From Clostridia bacterium (GTDB taxonomy: Bacteria > Bacillota > Clostridia > Oscillospirales > CAG-272): DNA of 15,507 nucleotides. Below the pieces are notes generated by a model. The model was not told where the DNA came from. It did not search any database and saw nothing but the letters and a program-made list of their open reading frames with translations. The translations under genes were made by a program, and so were the position numbers. Position 1 is the stretch's first letter. Each line of letters starts with the position of its first letter. Location of the stretch: NCBI GenBank assembly GCA_017461825.1, contig JAFTXB010000047.1, forward strand, positions 1 through 15,507, written 5' to 3'. Shown here piece after piece: positions 1 to 7,582 of this stretch.

Positions 1-439
1 CAGCCCCACCGAATTCCTGCCCGGCGCGAAATACTATCAGGGAACGCGAAGCCCCAACGAGATGGAGCGCGAGCTGTACGGCTACTCTTTGGCATGGATG
101 CACCACAAGGGGCGCAACCGCCACCATTTTGAGTATTGGAATGACCTTAACACCGAAACCAAGATGTACGAGCCCGTGCGTATGCCCATGCGCTTTGTCA
201 AGGAGATGTTTTGCGACCGTGTGGCGGCAAGCAAGATCTACCAAGGCAAAAACTACACCGACGAGCACCCACTTACCTATTTCCGCCGCGGAAACGCGCG
301 CAAAAAGATGCACGCCGACACGGCAGACCTTTTGGAGGATTGGCTTGTCATGCTGGCGGAAAAAGGCGAGAAAGAAACCTTTGCGTATATTAAAAGGCTC
401 CCAAACCGATCGAGCTACGGAAAGCAAGCCAAACGGTGA
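1..439 (+). CDS. DUF5662 family protein, 5' end cut off by the window
   Basis: The reading frame is open from base 2 to a TGA at 437-439, giving about 145 residues with the N-terminus missing. I recognise the pattern of the DUF5662 family: SPTEF at the edge, a YYQGTRSPNE segment, then LAWMHHKGRNRHHFEYW, and VKEMFCDRVAASKIYQGKNY followed by HPLTYF. The function of this family is not established. The density of conserved His, Asp and Glu residues (HH, RHHFEYW, CDR) would suit a metal-binding or enzymatic fold, but that is inference. There is no signal peptide or membrane segment in the visible part. A strong hairpin terminator follows directly, so it is the last gene of its transcript; what lies upstream is outside the window. 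The family assignment is from memory of its conserved motifs. Confidence 0.8.
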   Translation, partial: SPTEFLPGAKYYQGTRSPNEMERELYGYSLAWMHHKGRNRHHFEYWNDLNTETKMYEPVRMPMRFVKEMFCDRVAASKIYQGKNYTDEHPLTYFRRGNARKKMHADTADLLEDWLVMLAEKGEKETFAYIKRLPNRSSYGKQAKR

Positions 440-452
440 GGATTCCGTGAAT

Positions 453-496
453 AAAAACCACCTGCCAAGCGATTTTTGCTTGGCAGGTGGTTTTTT
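453..496. terminator. Bidirectional intrinsic terminator between DUF5662 gene and deacetylase gene
   Basis: A perfect 13-bp stem (458-470 with 478-490, CCACCTGCCAAGC against its complement) encloses a 7-nt loop. A run of A flanks it on the left (453-457) and six T on the right (491-496), so it can act as a terminator for both converging genes. The TAA stop codon of the leftward deacetylase gene (497-495) lies inside the right flank, so the terminator begins within the gene's last codon. Confidence 0.93.
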
Positions 497-1421
497 AAAA
501 TACGATCTCGGAATTTGCCGCGAGGGTATAGCGTTTGCCGTCGATCTTGATAAAAAGGTCGATGGGGGTGGGATTGACGATCTTTTCCTCGGTAATCTCA
601 ATCGCCTTGACGGCATCCTCATAGTCGAAGATCTCACCAACCGAGGCGTACCAAAAGTCCTCGGGGCGGTTGCCGAGCAGGTCGCAGAAGAATTTGAGAT
701 CATCCCATTTTCCGTAGGTCTCAAAATCCTTGGAATGAACGCCAAGCGCAAAGAACTTCAGCTCGCCGTCGTCGGGGTATTCGTCATACAGCTTTGCAAC
801 AGGGCAAAGATTGGTGTAGTTTGCATTGTAGCTCCAAACCGTGCGGTCGGCAGGCAGGGCAAACCCCGTGCTGTCGGTTGTGGTTCCGGTTTTGCGGATC
901 GATTGAAAGCCGTATTGCTTTAACAGATCAAACGTTTTTTCGTTTTTCTGCTCTCCGCAGGGCCACACAAAGCCTCGGATCTTGCCTTTTCCGAACATTT
1001 CCTCCAATTGCTTTTGGCATTGATCCACGCAATCGAGATACTTTTCGGGAGTGCCTGCAAGATAGGTCCATGCATAGGTATGGATGCGGTAGAGATCGGG
1101 CTCGTCGGTCAGATATGCGTAGGCTTTATCCGCCGTTTCGGGATCAAACAGCTCGTTTTTGATCTCGCGTTTGGTCTTTTCGGTGAGCGCATAAGCATGA
1201 AATTTGCAATGGTTTGCAATCTCATAGCCCTTGTAAAACGTAACGTAATCTTCAAGCGGCATAGCTGTAAGCGGTGTTTTAAGATTGAACGTTCCGCGAA
1301 TCCCTGCCGGCTTGACATACTCCATAAATTTTCTGTCCATCGGGATGTTTCCGTCGTCAATGGTAAAGGTCAAGGATTTGCGTACCCATCCGGGGAAAAA
1401 ATTTACGTCAATTTGTCTCAT
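495..1421 (-). CDS. Polysaccharide deacetylase (NodB-like, CE4 superfamily) family protein
   Basis: This 308-residue protein has the order of motifs seen in NodB/CE4-type deacetylases. LTFTIDDG (residues 17-24) carries the catalytic/metal aspartate pair at 22-23. NHCKFH (70-75) gives the H-x3-H zinc ligands H71 and H75. FVWPCGE (151-157) sits in the place of the R/W-x-P motif, and GVHS (227-230) supplies the late histidine H229. The family removes N-acetyl groups from sugars using a divalent metal. There is no signal peptide or membrane anchor, so it appears cytosolic, unlike peptidoglycan deacetylases; the substrate is unknown. A short beta-rich tail (about 283-308) follows the barrel. The start codon lies one base after the pheT stop (TAA-C-ATG), with only a distant GGAG about 12 nt upstream, so translation is probably coupled to pheT. 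It ends at the bidirectional terminator. Confidence 0.85.
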   Translation of the reverse strand: MRQIDVNFFPGWVRKSLTFTIDDGNIPMDRKFMEYVKPAGIRGTFNLKTPLTAMPLEDYVTFYKGYEIANHCKFHAYALTEKTKREIKNELFDPETADKAYAYLTDEPDLYRIHTYAWTYLAGTPEKYLDCVDQCQKQLEEMFGKGKIRGFVWPCGEQKNEKTFDLLKQYGFQSIRKTGTTTDSTGFALPADRTVWSYNANYTNLCPVAKLYDEYPDDGELKFFALGVHSKDFETYGKWDDLKFFCDLLGNRPEDFWYASVGEIFDYEDAVKAIEITEEKIVNPTPIDLFIKIDGKRYTLAANSEIVF

Positions 1422-1422
1422 G

Positions 1423-3828
1423 TTAACCGCGAAGCTCCAATCCCATTTTGAATTTCAAATCATTGAGGATCTTTTTCGATACCTTGTCGGCTTCCTCCAC
1501 CGTCAGCGTACGGTCAGCGGCACGAAGGGTAACACGAAGGGAGACCGATTTCTTGTTCTCACCAACCTGCGGACCGCGGTAAATGTCAAACAGAGCAACA
1601 TTTTCTACCAGTTTGCCGCCAGCCTTTGCCATCACACCCTCGATCGCGCCGACCTCCATGTCCTCGTCGCAAACGAACGAGAAGTCACGGGTGGTTGCGG
1701 GGTACTTGGGCAGAGCCTTATACGCCTTTTCGGTGTTGGCAAGTGCAAAGAGGGTGTCAAATGCGATTTCGGCAACGTAAACGGGCGTGTTCATGCCGTA
1801 GTTTTCAGCCATCAGCGGATGTGCCTGACCGAAAATGCCGAGCTTGGTTCCGTCCTCAGCGAGGATCACTGCGCATCTTCCGGGATGGTAGGATGCGTTG
1901 TCTGCGCAAGAGGTGAAGGTTGCGCCCTTGATGCCCGCAAGCTTCAAGAGGTTTTCACAGACGCCCTTCATGGCGTAAAAATCGGTATTGCCGTAAGCAC
2001 CAAGCGTCAGGACGGTCTGTTCGTCGGGCAGCTCGTTTGCGCTCTCTTTTGGCAGATAGATCTTTGCGATCTCAAACAGCGACACGTTTTCGTTATTGAA
2101 GTTGTTGTTTCGAGCCAGAACCTCCATCATCGAGGGGAGTGCCGTGGTGCGCATAACGCTTGTATCCTCGCCTAAGGGGTTGGAGATCACCACCGAGCGG
2201 CGCAGTGCGCTGTCGGCGGGCATACGGATGCGGTCGTAGAATTTGGGGCTGATGAAGGAGAAGGTGTGGATCTGTGACAGTCCCATGCCAACGAGAGCCT
2301 TTTCGGTATTGACCTCGAAAAGCTGCTTGTCGGTTCTGCCGCCCAAGGTGGTTTCGGCATTCATCGCGGAGGATTCGATCTTGTCATATCCGTAAATACG
2401 GCAGACCTCCTCGGCAATGTCGTTCATGCAACCGAGGTCAGCGCGGAAGGAGGGAACGTAGATCTTTCCATCCTCCAAGCGGCATCCAAGCCCCGTCAAG
2501 GTTGCCTCCATGTGCTCCACGGGGATGTTCATGCCGAGAAATTCGTTGTAGCGCGCGGGGGCAAAGGGAAGAACGGTCTGCTCCCACTTGGTGGGGTAGA
2601 CGTCGATGATGCCGTCAACCACGTCACCTGCGCCCAAAAGCTCAACCAATTCGCAAGCGCGCTGAAGTCCTGCCATGCAGTTTTCGGGATCAAGTCCCTT
2701 CTCAAAGCGCGCGGAGGATTCGGTTCTCATGCCGTTTTTCTTGGCGGTGACACGAACCGACGCGCCGTTGAAGCATGCCGATTCAAATACCACGGTTGCG
2801 GTGTCGTCCGTGATCTCGGAGTTCGCACCGCCCATAACGCCTGCCAGCGCGCATGCCTTTTTGCTGTCGGCAATTACCAGCATCGAGCTGTCGAGCACGT
2901 GATCCTGATCGTCCAGCGAACGGAATTTTTCTCCGTCAGCCGCGCGGCGTACATCGATCTCGGCTCCGTCAAGCTGCTTGTAGTCAAACGCGTGCATGGG
3001 CTGACCGTATTCAAGCATGACGTAGTTGGTGATGTCAACGATGTTGTTGATGGGGCGCACGCCGGAAGCGCGCAGTCTCATTCTCATCCAAAGCGGCGAG
3101 GGGGCGATCTTAACGTTTTTCACCACTCTCGCGGCATAGCGGTAGCAAAGATCGGGGGCGGAAATGCCCACCTTAATATAGTTTTCAACCTTGTCGCCAT
3201 CTCCGGCACCCTTGACCTCGGGGGCTTTGACAGTCAGCGGGCGATCAAAGGAGACCGCGGTTTCACGCGCAAGACCGATGACGGAGAGACAGTCGGGGCG
3301 GTTGGAGGTGATCTCAAACTCGACGGTGGTGTCGTTCAGCATCAAAACGTCGCGAATATCGTCGCCGATGCGATTCTCATATTCCTCGTCCAAAATGAGG
3401 ATGCCGTTTTCTTCCTTGCCGGGGCACTCGTGCGCGGTGAGCTTCAATTCGCCCATTGAGCAGAGCATACCGTTGGATTCAACACCGCGCAATTTTCCTG
3501 CCTTGATGACCACTCCGTCGGGGAGCTTTGCCACGGGCAGAGCGGCGGGAACCAATGCGCCAACGAATACATTTTGCGCACCCGTTACGATTTGAATATC
3601 GTGTCCGTGCACCTCGCCTGCATCCAGACGGCAGACCCACAAATGGTCGGAGTCGGGGTGCTTTTCCATTTTCGTGACCTTTGCCACGACCACGTTTTCA
3701 ATGTCCTCGCCGAGAACCTCATAGCCCTCGACCTTCGAACCCGTGATGGTCAGGCGGTCGGCATAGGTTTTGTTATCAATATCGTTTACGTCAACGAAAT
3801 CGCTGAGCCAATTTCTTGAAAGATTCAT
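1423..3828 (-). CDS. pheT: Phenylalanine--tRNA ligase beta subunit
   Basis: The product is 801 residues, the normal length for bacterial PheT. It forms the (alpha-beta)2 enzyme that attaches phenylalanine to tRNA-Phe in the cytoplasm. Visible domains in order: an N-terminal start MNLSRNWLSDFV; an EMAP-II-like tRNA-binding OB fold (about 40-150, with KMEKHPDSDHLWVCRL and GVESNGMLCS); the B3/B4 editing region (GVRPINNIVDITNYVMLEYG and MHAFDY, around residues 255-285); the B5 domain; the catalytic-like core (ISNPLGEDTSVMRTTALPSM); and a C-terminal ferredoxin-like anticodon-binding (FDX-ACB) domain beginning near YPATTRDFSFV. A strong SD (TAGGAGGT) sits in the 16-nt gap after the pheS TGA. It is the second gene of the T-box controlled unit. 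No anomalies were seen. Confidence 0.98.
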   Translation of the reverse strand: MNLSRNWLSDFVDVNDIDNKTYADRLTITGSKVEGYEVLGEDIENVVVAKVTKMEKHPDSDHLWVCRLDAGEVHGHDIQIVTGAQNVFVGALVPAALPVAKLPDGVVIKAGKLRGVESNGMLCSMGELKLTAHECPGKEENGILILDEEYENRIGDDIRDVLMLNDTTVEFEITSNRPDCLSVIGLARETAVSFDRPLTVKAPEVKGAGDGDKVENYIKVGISAPDLCYRYAARVVKNVKIAPSPLWMRMRLRASGVRPINNIVDITNYVMLEYGQPMHAFDYKQLDGAEIDVRRAADGEKFRSLDDQDHVLDSSMLVIADSKKACALAGVMGGANSEITDDTATVVFESACFNGASVRVTAKKNGMRTESSARFEKGLDPENCMAGLQRACELVELLGAGDVVDGIIDVYPTKWEQTVLPFAPARYNEFLGMNIPVEHMEATLTGLGCRLEDGKIYVPSFRADLGCMNDIAEEVCRIYGYDKIESSAMNAETTLGGRTDKQLFEVNTEKALVGMGLSQIHTFSFISPKFYDRIRMPADSALRRSVVISNPLGEDTSVMRTTALPSMMEVLARNNNFNNENVSLFEIAKIYLPKESANELPDEQTVLTLGAYGNTDFYAMKGVCENLLKLAGIKGATFTSCADNASYHPGRCAVILAEDGTKLGIFGQAHPLMAENYGMNTPVYVAEIAFDTLFALANTEKAYKALPKYPATTRDFSFVCDEDMEVGAIEGVMAKAGGKLVENVALFDIYRGPQVGENKKSVSLRVTLRAADRTLTVEEADKVSKKILNDLKFKMGLELRG

Positions 3829-3844
3829 CTTAAATTACCTCCTA

Positions 3845-4858
3845 TCAGAACTGCTCGAGGAACCGTTCGTCGTTCTCATAGAACAGGCGAATGTCGTCGA
3901 TGCCGTATTTGGTCATGGTGATACGCTCAATGCCAAGACCAAACGCAAATCCGGAGTATTCCTCGGGATCAATGCCGCAGTTGGAAAGCACGAAGGGGTG
4001 CACCATGCCGGCACCGAGGATCTCGATCCAGCCCTCGCCCTTGCAAAGTCTGCAACCCTTGCCGCCGCAAACAAAGCAGGAAACGTCGACCTCTGCCGAA
4101 GGCTCGGTGAACGGGAAATGGTGGGGACGGAAACGGATGCGCGTACTCTCGCCAAACAGCTTCTTTGCAAAGATCTCAAGCGTGCCCTTGAGGTCTCCCA
4201 TGGTGCTGCCCTTGTCAACGTCAAGTCCCTCCTGCTGATGGACGAGAGGGGAGTGGGTAGCGTCAAGTGCGTCGGAGCGGTAAACTCGCCCGGGGGAGAT
4301 GATGCGGATCGGAGGCTTTTGATGCTCCATTGTACGCACCTGCACGGGAGAGGTCTGCGAACGAAGCAGAACGTTTTCTCCGATATAGAAGGTGTCCTGC
4401 GTGTCGCGCGCAGGGTGGTTTTCGGGAATATTGAGCGCTTGGAAGTTATAGTAATCCAGCTCAACCTCAGGCCCTTCAACAATCGAAAAGCCCATACCGA
4501 TAAAGATGTCCTCCAGCTCACGCTGTACCTGCGTCAGGGGGTGGATATGCCCCACGGGGGCGGGAGTTCCGGGCATGGTAACGTCCAGCTTTTCGGCTTT
4601 CAGCTTTTGCTCCAAAGCCTTTGCCTGCGCTTCCTTTGCCTTCTCTGCAATGGCGGCTTCAATCGCCGCGCGTACCTCGTTTGCAAGCTGTCCTACAATC
4701 GGACGCTCCTCGGCAGAGAGGGCTCCCATACCACGCAATACGGCAGTGAGTTCCCCCTTTTTGCCAAGATATTTGATCTTGATCTGTTCAATGTCTGCGT
4801 CGGCAGCTTCCAACTGTCCAAGCGCTTCCAACCGAATTTTTTCGAGCTTTTCTTTCAT
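3845..4858 (-). CDS. pheS: Phenylalanine--tRNA ligase alpha subunit
   Basis: The product is 337 residues, typical for bacterial PheS, the catalytic alpha subunit of phenylalanyl-tRNA synthetase. Residues 1-90 form the charged coiled-coil arm that contacts tRNA. The class II core follows: HPLTQVQRELEDIF (106-119), motif 2 around ISPGRVYRSDALDATHSP (187-204) and motif 3 GFAFGLGIERITMTKYGI (303-320), with the Phe-site region FPFTEPSAEVDV near 248-259. Four cysteines (C261, C264, C269, C272) form the zinc-ribbon-like CxxC-x4-CxxC found in many bacterial PheS proteins. The ATG at 4858 has an AAAGGA SD about 9 nt upstream. It is the first gene of the pheS-pheT-deacetylase unit; the 300 bases ahead of it hold a T-box leader, so expression should rise when tRNA-Phe is uncharged. 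Confidence 0.98.
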   Translation of the reverse strand: MKEKLEKIRLEALGQLEAADADIEQIKIKYLGKKGELTAVLRGMGALSAEERPIVGQLANEVRAAIEAAIAEKAKEAQAKALEQKLKAEKLDVTMPGTPAPVGHIHPLTQVQRELEDIFIGMGFSIVEGPEVELDYYNFQALNIPENHPARDTQDTFYIGENVLLRSQTSPVQVRTMEHQKPPIRIISPGRVYRSDALDATHSPLVHQQEGLDVDKGSTMGDLKGTLEIFAKKLFGESTRIRFRPHHFPFTEPSAEVDVSCFVCGGKGCRLCKGEGWIEILGAGMVHPFVLSNCGIDPEEYSGFAFGLGIERITMTKYGIDDIRLFYENDERFLEQF

Positions 4859-4910
4859 TTAATATATGTCCTTTCTTTCTTTTTCTTCGCGCGCATCGGG
4901 GGGGAAAACA

Positions 4911-4940
4911 AAAAAGCCCGTCCCAAGTCAGGACGAGGCG
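4911..4940 (-). terminator. T-box regulated terminator hairpin
   Basis: On the minus strand GCC-T-CGTCC pairs with GGACG-GGC (one bulged T) around a loop of about 7 nt, followed by TTTTTT. It lies about 10 nt after the T-box core and 50 nt before the pheS start, the usual arrangement for the conditional terminator of a T-box leader. Confidence 0.85.
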
Positions 4941-5163
4941 CAAAGCTACCCGCGGTACCACCCGAATTTCGGCTCAAAGCCAACACTTTGACGGCATATA
5001 ACGGTGCCTGCCGTATCAAACTACTCACCCACAAAAGGGTTTTGATCCGATCTGCTCCAAAGGGAAAGGCAGAAACAAAACGGAATATGCTCCTTCCAGC
5101 CAAGGGAGCACTCTCTGTAAAACCGATCTTTGTCAGCCGACTTTATCAACGCATTTTCTATAC
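4911..5163 (-). ncRNA. Phenylalanine T-box riboswitch leader of pheST
   Basis: Read on the minus strand, this leader holds the T-box core GGGTGGTACCGCGGG (4963-4949) just before a hairpin plus T-run terminator (4940-4911). Upstream is an AGAGAG motif followed by a short hairpin, TGCTCC...GGAGCA, and then TATTCCG, which offers a UUC phenylalanine specifier codon at 5085-5083. The variable base in the T-box UGGN motif is U, which would pair with discriminator base A73, as found in tRNA-Phe. Uncharged tRNA-Phe is expected to stabilise the antiterminator and let transcription run into pheS. The T-box core is certain; the exact specifier was inferred by position and a second UUC lies at 5074-5072. 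Confidence 0.92.
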
Positions 5164-5169
5164 TCAAAA

Positions 5170-5198
5170 ATTATATCACATTTTGGATAACTTGTCAA
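5170..5198 (-). promoter_or_regulatory. Sigma-A promoter of the T-box/pheST unit
   Basis: On the minus strand there is a perfect -35 TTGACA (5198-5193), a 17-nt spacer and a perfect -10 TATAAT (5175-5170). The predicted start near 5163 puts the whole T-box leader, about 300 nt, upstream of pheS. Confidence 0.92.
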
Positions 5199-5210
5199 GT
5201 ACCAAAATCA

Positions 5211-5247
5211 AAAAACTCGGCTCCCCGCATGTTTTGCAGGGAGCCGA
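5211..5247 (-). terminator. Intrinsic terminator of the substrate-binding protein gene
   Basis: Sixteen bases after the stop codon, TCGGCTCCC (5247-5239) pairs perfectly with GGGAGCCGA (5225-5217) on the minus strand, with further possible pairing (TGC/GCA) inside the loop, followed by GTTTTTT. It separates the lipoprotein gene from the pheST promoter, whose -35 box begins 13 nt further on. Confidence 0.92.
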
Positions 5248-5262
5248 TGGAATGAACCGTGC

Positions 5263-7392
5263 TTATTTGCTTGCCTTATCCCATTCGATGTTGGGGAAGT
5301 CGGCAAAGATGGAAATGCTTTCACCCTTCTTATCAAGATAAGAATAATTTTCGTAACCCTTGAGCTTGGTCTTCTGGAAGTGTGCGGGAATATAGAAGGT
5401 TCCGTCGATCTTGGAGAGGTCATCGTGAACCAAAACCGCATTTTCATTGAAAATAACAGGGATTACGGGCATATCCTTGAGGAGCAGCTCCTCTGCTTTA
5501 TGAAGCAGGGTAGTCTTTTGTGCTGCCCAATCCTCGGAGTTGGTAGAAGCGGAAATATTGTTTTCCTCGTAAACAGCCTTGATCTTGTTGTAAACCTCAA
5601 GATATTCCTCAACCGAATCAAAGATACCGGGGAAGAGGTCTGCGGTCTTTACATTCTTCAGCTCCTCGTCGGTAGAGGGGAGCTTAGCGAAGTAAGGCAG
5701 ATAGTAGATAGCCTCGATCAAAGTGTTATACTCATCGCTTGCATATCCGGTGCTGTTGGGAGTCAGGCTGTAGTTGCCGTCGGTCATATTCAATGCCATT
5801 CCCGAGAAAGAGATCGCAAAGTTGGAGAGAACCGAATAAGCATCTGCGGAATATGCGTTGTAATCAAATGCGATTACCTCATATTTGTTGCGCTGGAGTG
5901 CCTCAATGAAGAGATCGTCGCAAACGTCCGAAGGCTCAGCGCCAACTTCCTTATAGTAGTCGTTGTTTACAATGGGATTGATCGCCTCAACGGTTACATT
6001 AAAGCCGAGACCGTTCCAAGCCTCTGCGATCTTGTTGACGATTGCAACGTGTACATCGTCGTAAGCCGCTACCTTAATGGTAAAGGAATACTTGGATGCA
6101 GTGATTCCTGCTTTGGAGAGAAGATCTTCTGCCGCCGACTTGTCGGCGGAGGTCTTGATCAGGTCACCGCCAGCGGTGCGGAAGTCGGTCTTTTTCGAGT
6201 ATTTATTTCCGTTGAATACGCCGGGGGCTACCAAACCGGTTGCCGCCTTTGCAAAAACAACTTCTTTTGCAATTGCCTCACGGTCGATTGCAAGAGAAAG
6301 CGCGTTGCGGACATCCGCATTTGCAAACAGAGCTTCGCCTTCGCCACCATCGTTAATCAATGCATTTTCATTCATATAGAGAACGAAGGTAGAGAGTGCG
6401 TTGGAGGTCTTTACGTTTTCCTGTACAAATGCGTCGTTGCGCAAGGACATGGGGATGTTGCCCACATAGAAGATCTTGCCATCCTTATAAGCCTGAAGGA
6501 TATCTTCTGCCGACATGGTGCAATCCACGAGAATGCGGTAAGGGGTTACAGACTCATCGATCGGGTCGCGCTCGACATCACGGTAATAATAAACGTTGCG
6601 CTCAAGATAGAAATAGTTGATCTCTCTGATCTCATAGGACGTTTCGTTCTTTACGTTTCCGTTTGCATCGATCGCGTTATCGTCTTTTGCCTTGATGGGA
6701 TTGTCCTTTTCGTCGTTGATCGACTTATAGTTGATCTTGCCGAGCTTAAAGGGACCGCTGGTAACCATGGTAGAAGGTTTCTTAGCCCAGTCGGGATTTT
6801 TTGAAACATAGTTTTCATACAAAGGTGCCGTTGCAACGCTGGTCAAATTAAGCAGGAACTGATCGAGATCGATATCTCCCTCAAAAGTGACTTTTACGAC
6901 ATCGATCGCAACCGCTTCAACTCCGAGGTCATCGATCGAAATATCGCCTTCTTTTACAGCGCGAGCGTTTTTGATATCAAAAAGCAGAGAGGCTGCGGCA
7001 AAATCGTTTGAAGATTTGAGCAGACGCTTCCATGCAAATACAACATCATCGGCACTCAGCCTGATATTATTGCTCCAGTAAGCATTATTTAAGGTGATCT
7101 CCATGTATTTTTCGCCTGTCTCTGCATCGGTACCAAGCTTATAGTCCTTTGCAAGAGATTTTTTGACCTTGCCGTCCTCGTTTAGCTTGAACAGCGTGTC
7201 GTACATCATTCCGATAACGTTGATCGCGTCGGAATTGTAGTATGCGTTTGCAGGGTCGAAATCAAAGATCTGGTCGGTCAGGTACATCGTGATGTAAGCG
7301 CCAAGATCGCCGTCGTCCTTGGAAGAACAGCCTGCGAAGCAGGGGATAAGCATGAAGGCGCACAAAAGAAGTGCAATGATCCGCTTTGACAT
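5263..7392 (-). CDS. Peptide-type ABC transporter substrate-binding lipoprotein (SBP family 5)
   Basis: This 709-residue protein begins with a lipoprotein signal peptide: MSKR, a hydrophobic stretch (5-20) and the lipobox FAGC with the lipidated Cys at 22, then a Ser/Asp-rich linker. It should be anchored outside the membrane and bind peptides or similar oligomers for an ABC importer (OppA/DppA family). Family-typical segments are YWSNNIRLSADDVVFAWKRL, the hinge-like VTSGPFKLGKIN, and NADVRNALSLAIDREAIAKE. It is longer than the usual 520-600 residues, with extra sequence in both halves. The SD GAGGAG lies about 10 nt before the ATG. It has its own promoter and terminator and no permease or ATPase gene next to it in this window, so its transporter partners, if any, are encoded elsewhere. 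The ligand cannot be told from sequence. Confidence 0.9.
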   Translation of the reverse strand: MSKRIIALLLCAFMLIPCFAGCSSKDDGDLGAYITMYLTDQIFDFDPANAYYNSDAINVIGMMYDTLFKLNEDGKVKKSLAKDYKLGTDAETGEKYMEITLNNAYWSNNIRLSADDVVFAWKRLLKSSNDFAAASLLFDIKNARAVKEGDISIDDLGVEAVAIDVVKVTFEGDIDLDQFLLNLTSVATAPLYENYVSKNPDWAKKPSTMVTSGPFKLGKINYKSINDEKDNPIKAKDDNAIDANGNVKNETSYEIREINYFYLERNVYYYRDVERDPIDESVTPYRILVDCTMSAEDILQAYKDGKIFYVGNIPMSLRNDAFVQENVKTSNALSTFVLYMNENALINDGGEGEALFANADVRNALSLAIDREAIAKEVVFAKAATGLVAPGVFNGNKYSKKTDFRTAGGDLIKTSADKSAAEDLLSKAGITASKYSFTIKVAAYDDVHVAIVNKIAEAWNGLGFNVTVEAINPIVNNDYYKEVGAEPSDVCDDLFIEALQRNKYEVIAFDYNAYSADAYSVLSNFAISFSGMALNMTDGNYSLTPNSTGYASDEYNTLIEAIYYLPYFAKLPSTDEELKNVKTADLFPGIFDSVEEYLEVYNKIKAVYEENNISASTNSEDWAAQKTTLLHKAEELLLKDMPVIPVIFNENAVLVHDDLSKIDGTFYIPAHFQKTKLKGYENYSYLDKKGESISIFADFPNIEWDKASK

Positions 7393-7460
7393 GGTGGTAA
7401 AACTCCTCCTCTTAAATAGAAAAATCGGAATCGCCGCATAGCGGCAACTTATACCCTTAT

Positions 7461-7489
7461 ATTATATACTATTTTTAATCGGATTGCAA
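7461..7489 (-). promoter_or_regulatory. Sigma-A promoter of the substrate-binding protein gene
   Basis: On the minus strand TTGCAA (7489-7484), a 17-nt spacer and TATAAT (7466-7461). The transcript would start near 7454 and carries a short GC hairpin, GCCGC-TAT-GCGGC (7445-7433), close to its 5' end, which may protect the mRNA. Confidence 0.8.
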
Positions 7490-7510
7490 TAGTTTCCCAA
7501 ATTTTTTAAT

Positions 7511-7540
7511 GTATATTTTGTTAATTTTCTTGCCAAATTA
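7511..7540 (+). promoter_or_regulatory. Candidate sigma-G/sigma-F promoter of gpr
   Basis: GTATA (7511-7515) fits the forespore -35 pattern GHATR, and 18 nt later CAAATTA (7534-7540) matches 5 of 7 positions of the -10 pattern CATWMTA. No good sigma-A promoter was found on this strand, and gpr is a forespore gene in known spore formers. The match is imperfect and the region is AT-rich, so this is only a candidate. Confidence 0.4.
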
Positions 7541-7582
7541 GCCTTTGAAACATATTTTTTTCGAGAAAGAGGGGCGTTTTGA

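Noticed and set aside
129..923. Rightward open frame overlapping the DUF5662 gene and the deacetylase gene
   Set aside because: It crosses the bidirectional terminator and runs antisense to the deacetylase; its residues are a shadow of both genes.
2512..3459. Rightward open frame of 315 codons inside pheT
   Set aside because: Fully antisense to pheT, with no start signal and no recognisable domain.
3770..5341. Rightward open frame of 523 codons across pheS and the T-box leader
   Set aside because: It lies antisense to the certain pheS gene and the T-box, has no SD, and its sequence shows no family pattern; it is a by-product of codon use on the other strand.
5380..6804. Rightward open frame of 474 codons inside the binding-protein gene
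   Set aside because: Antisense to a clear lipoprotein gene with signal peptide, SD, promoter and terminator; no SD and an odd Cys/Val/Ile-rich composition.
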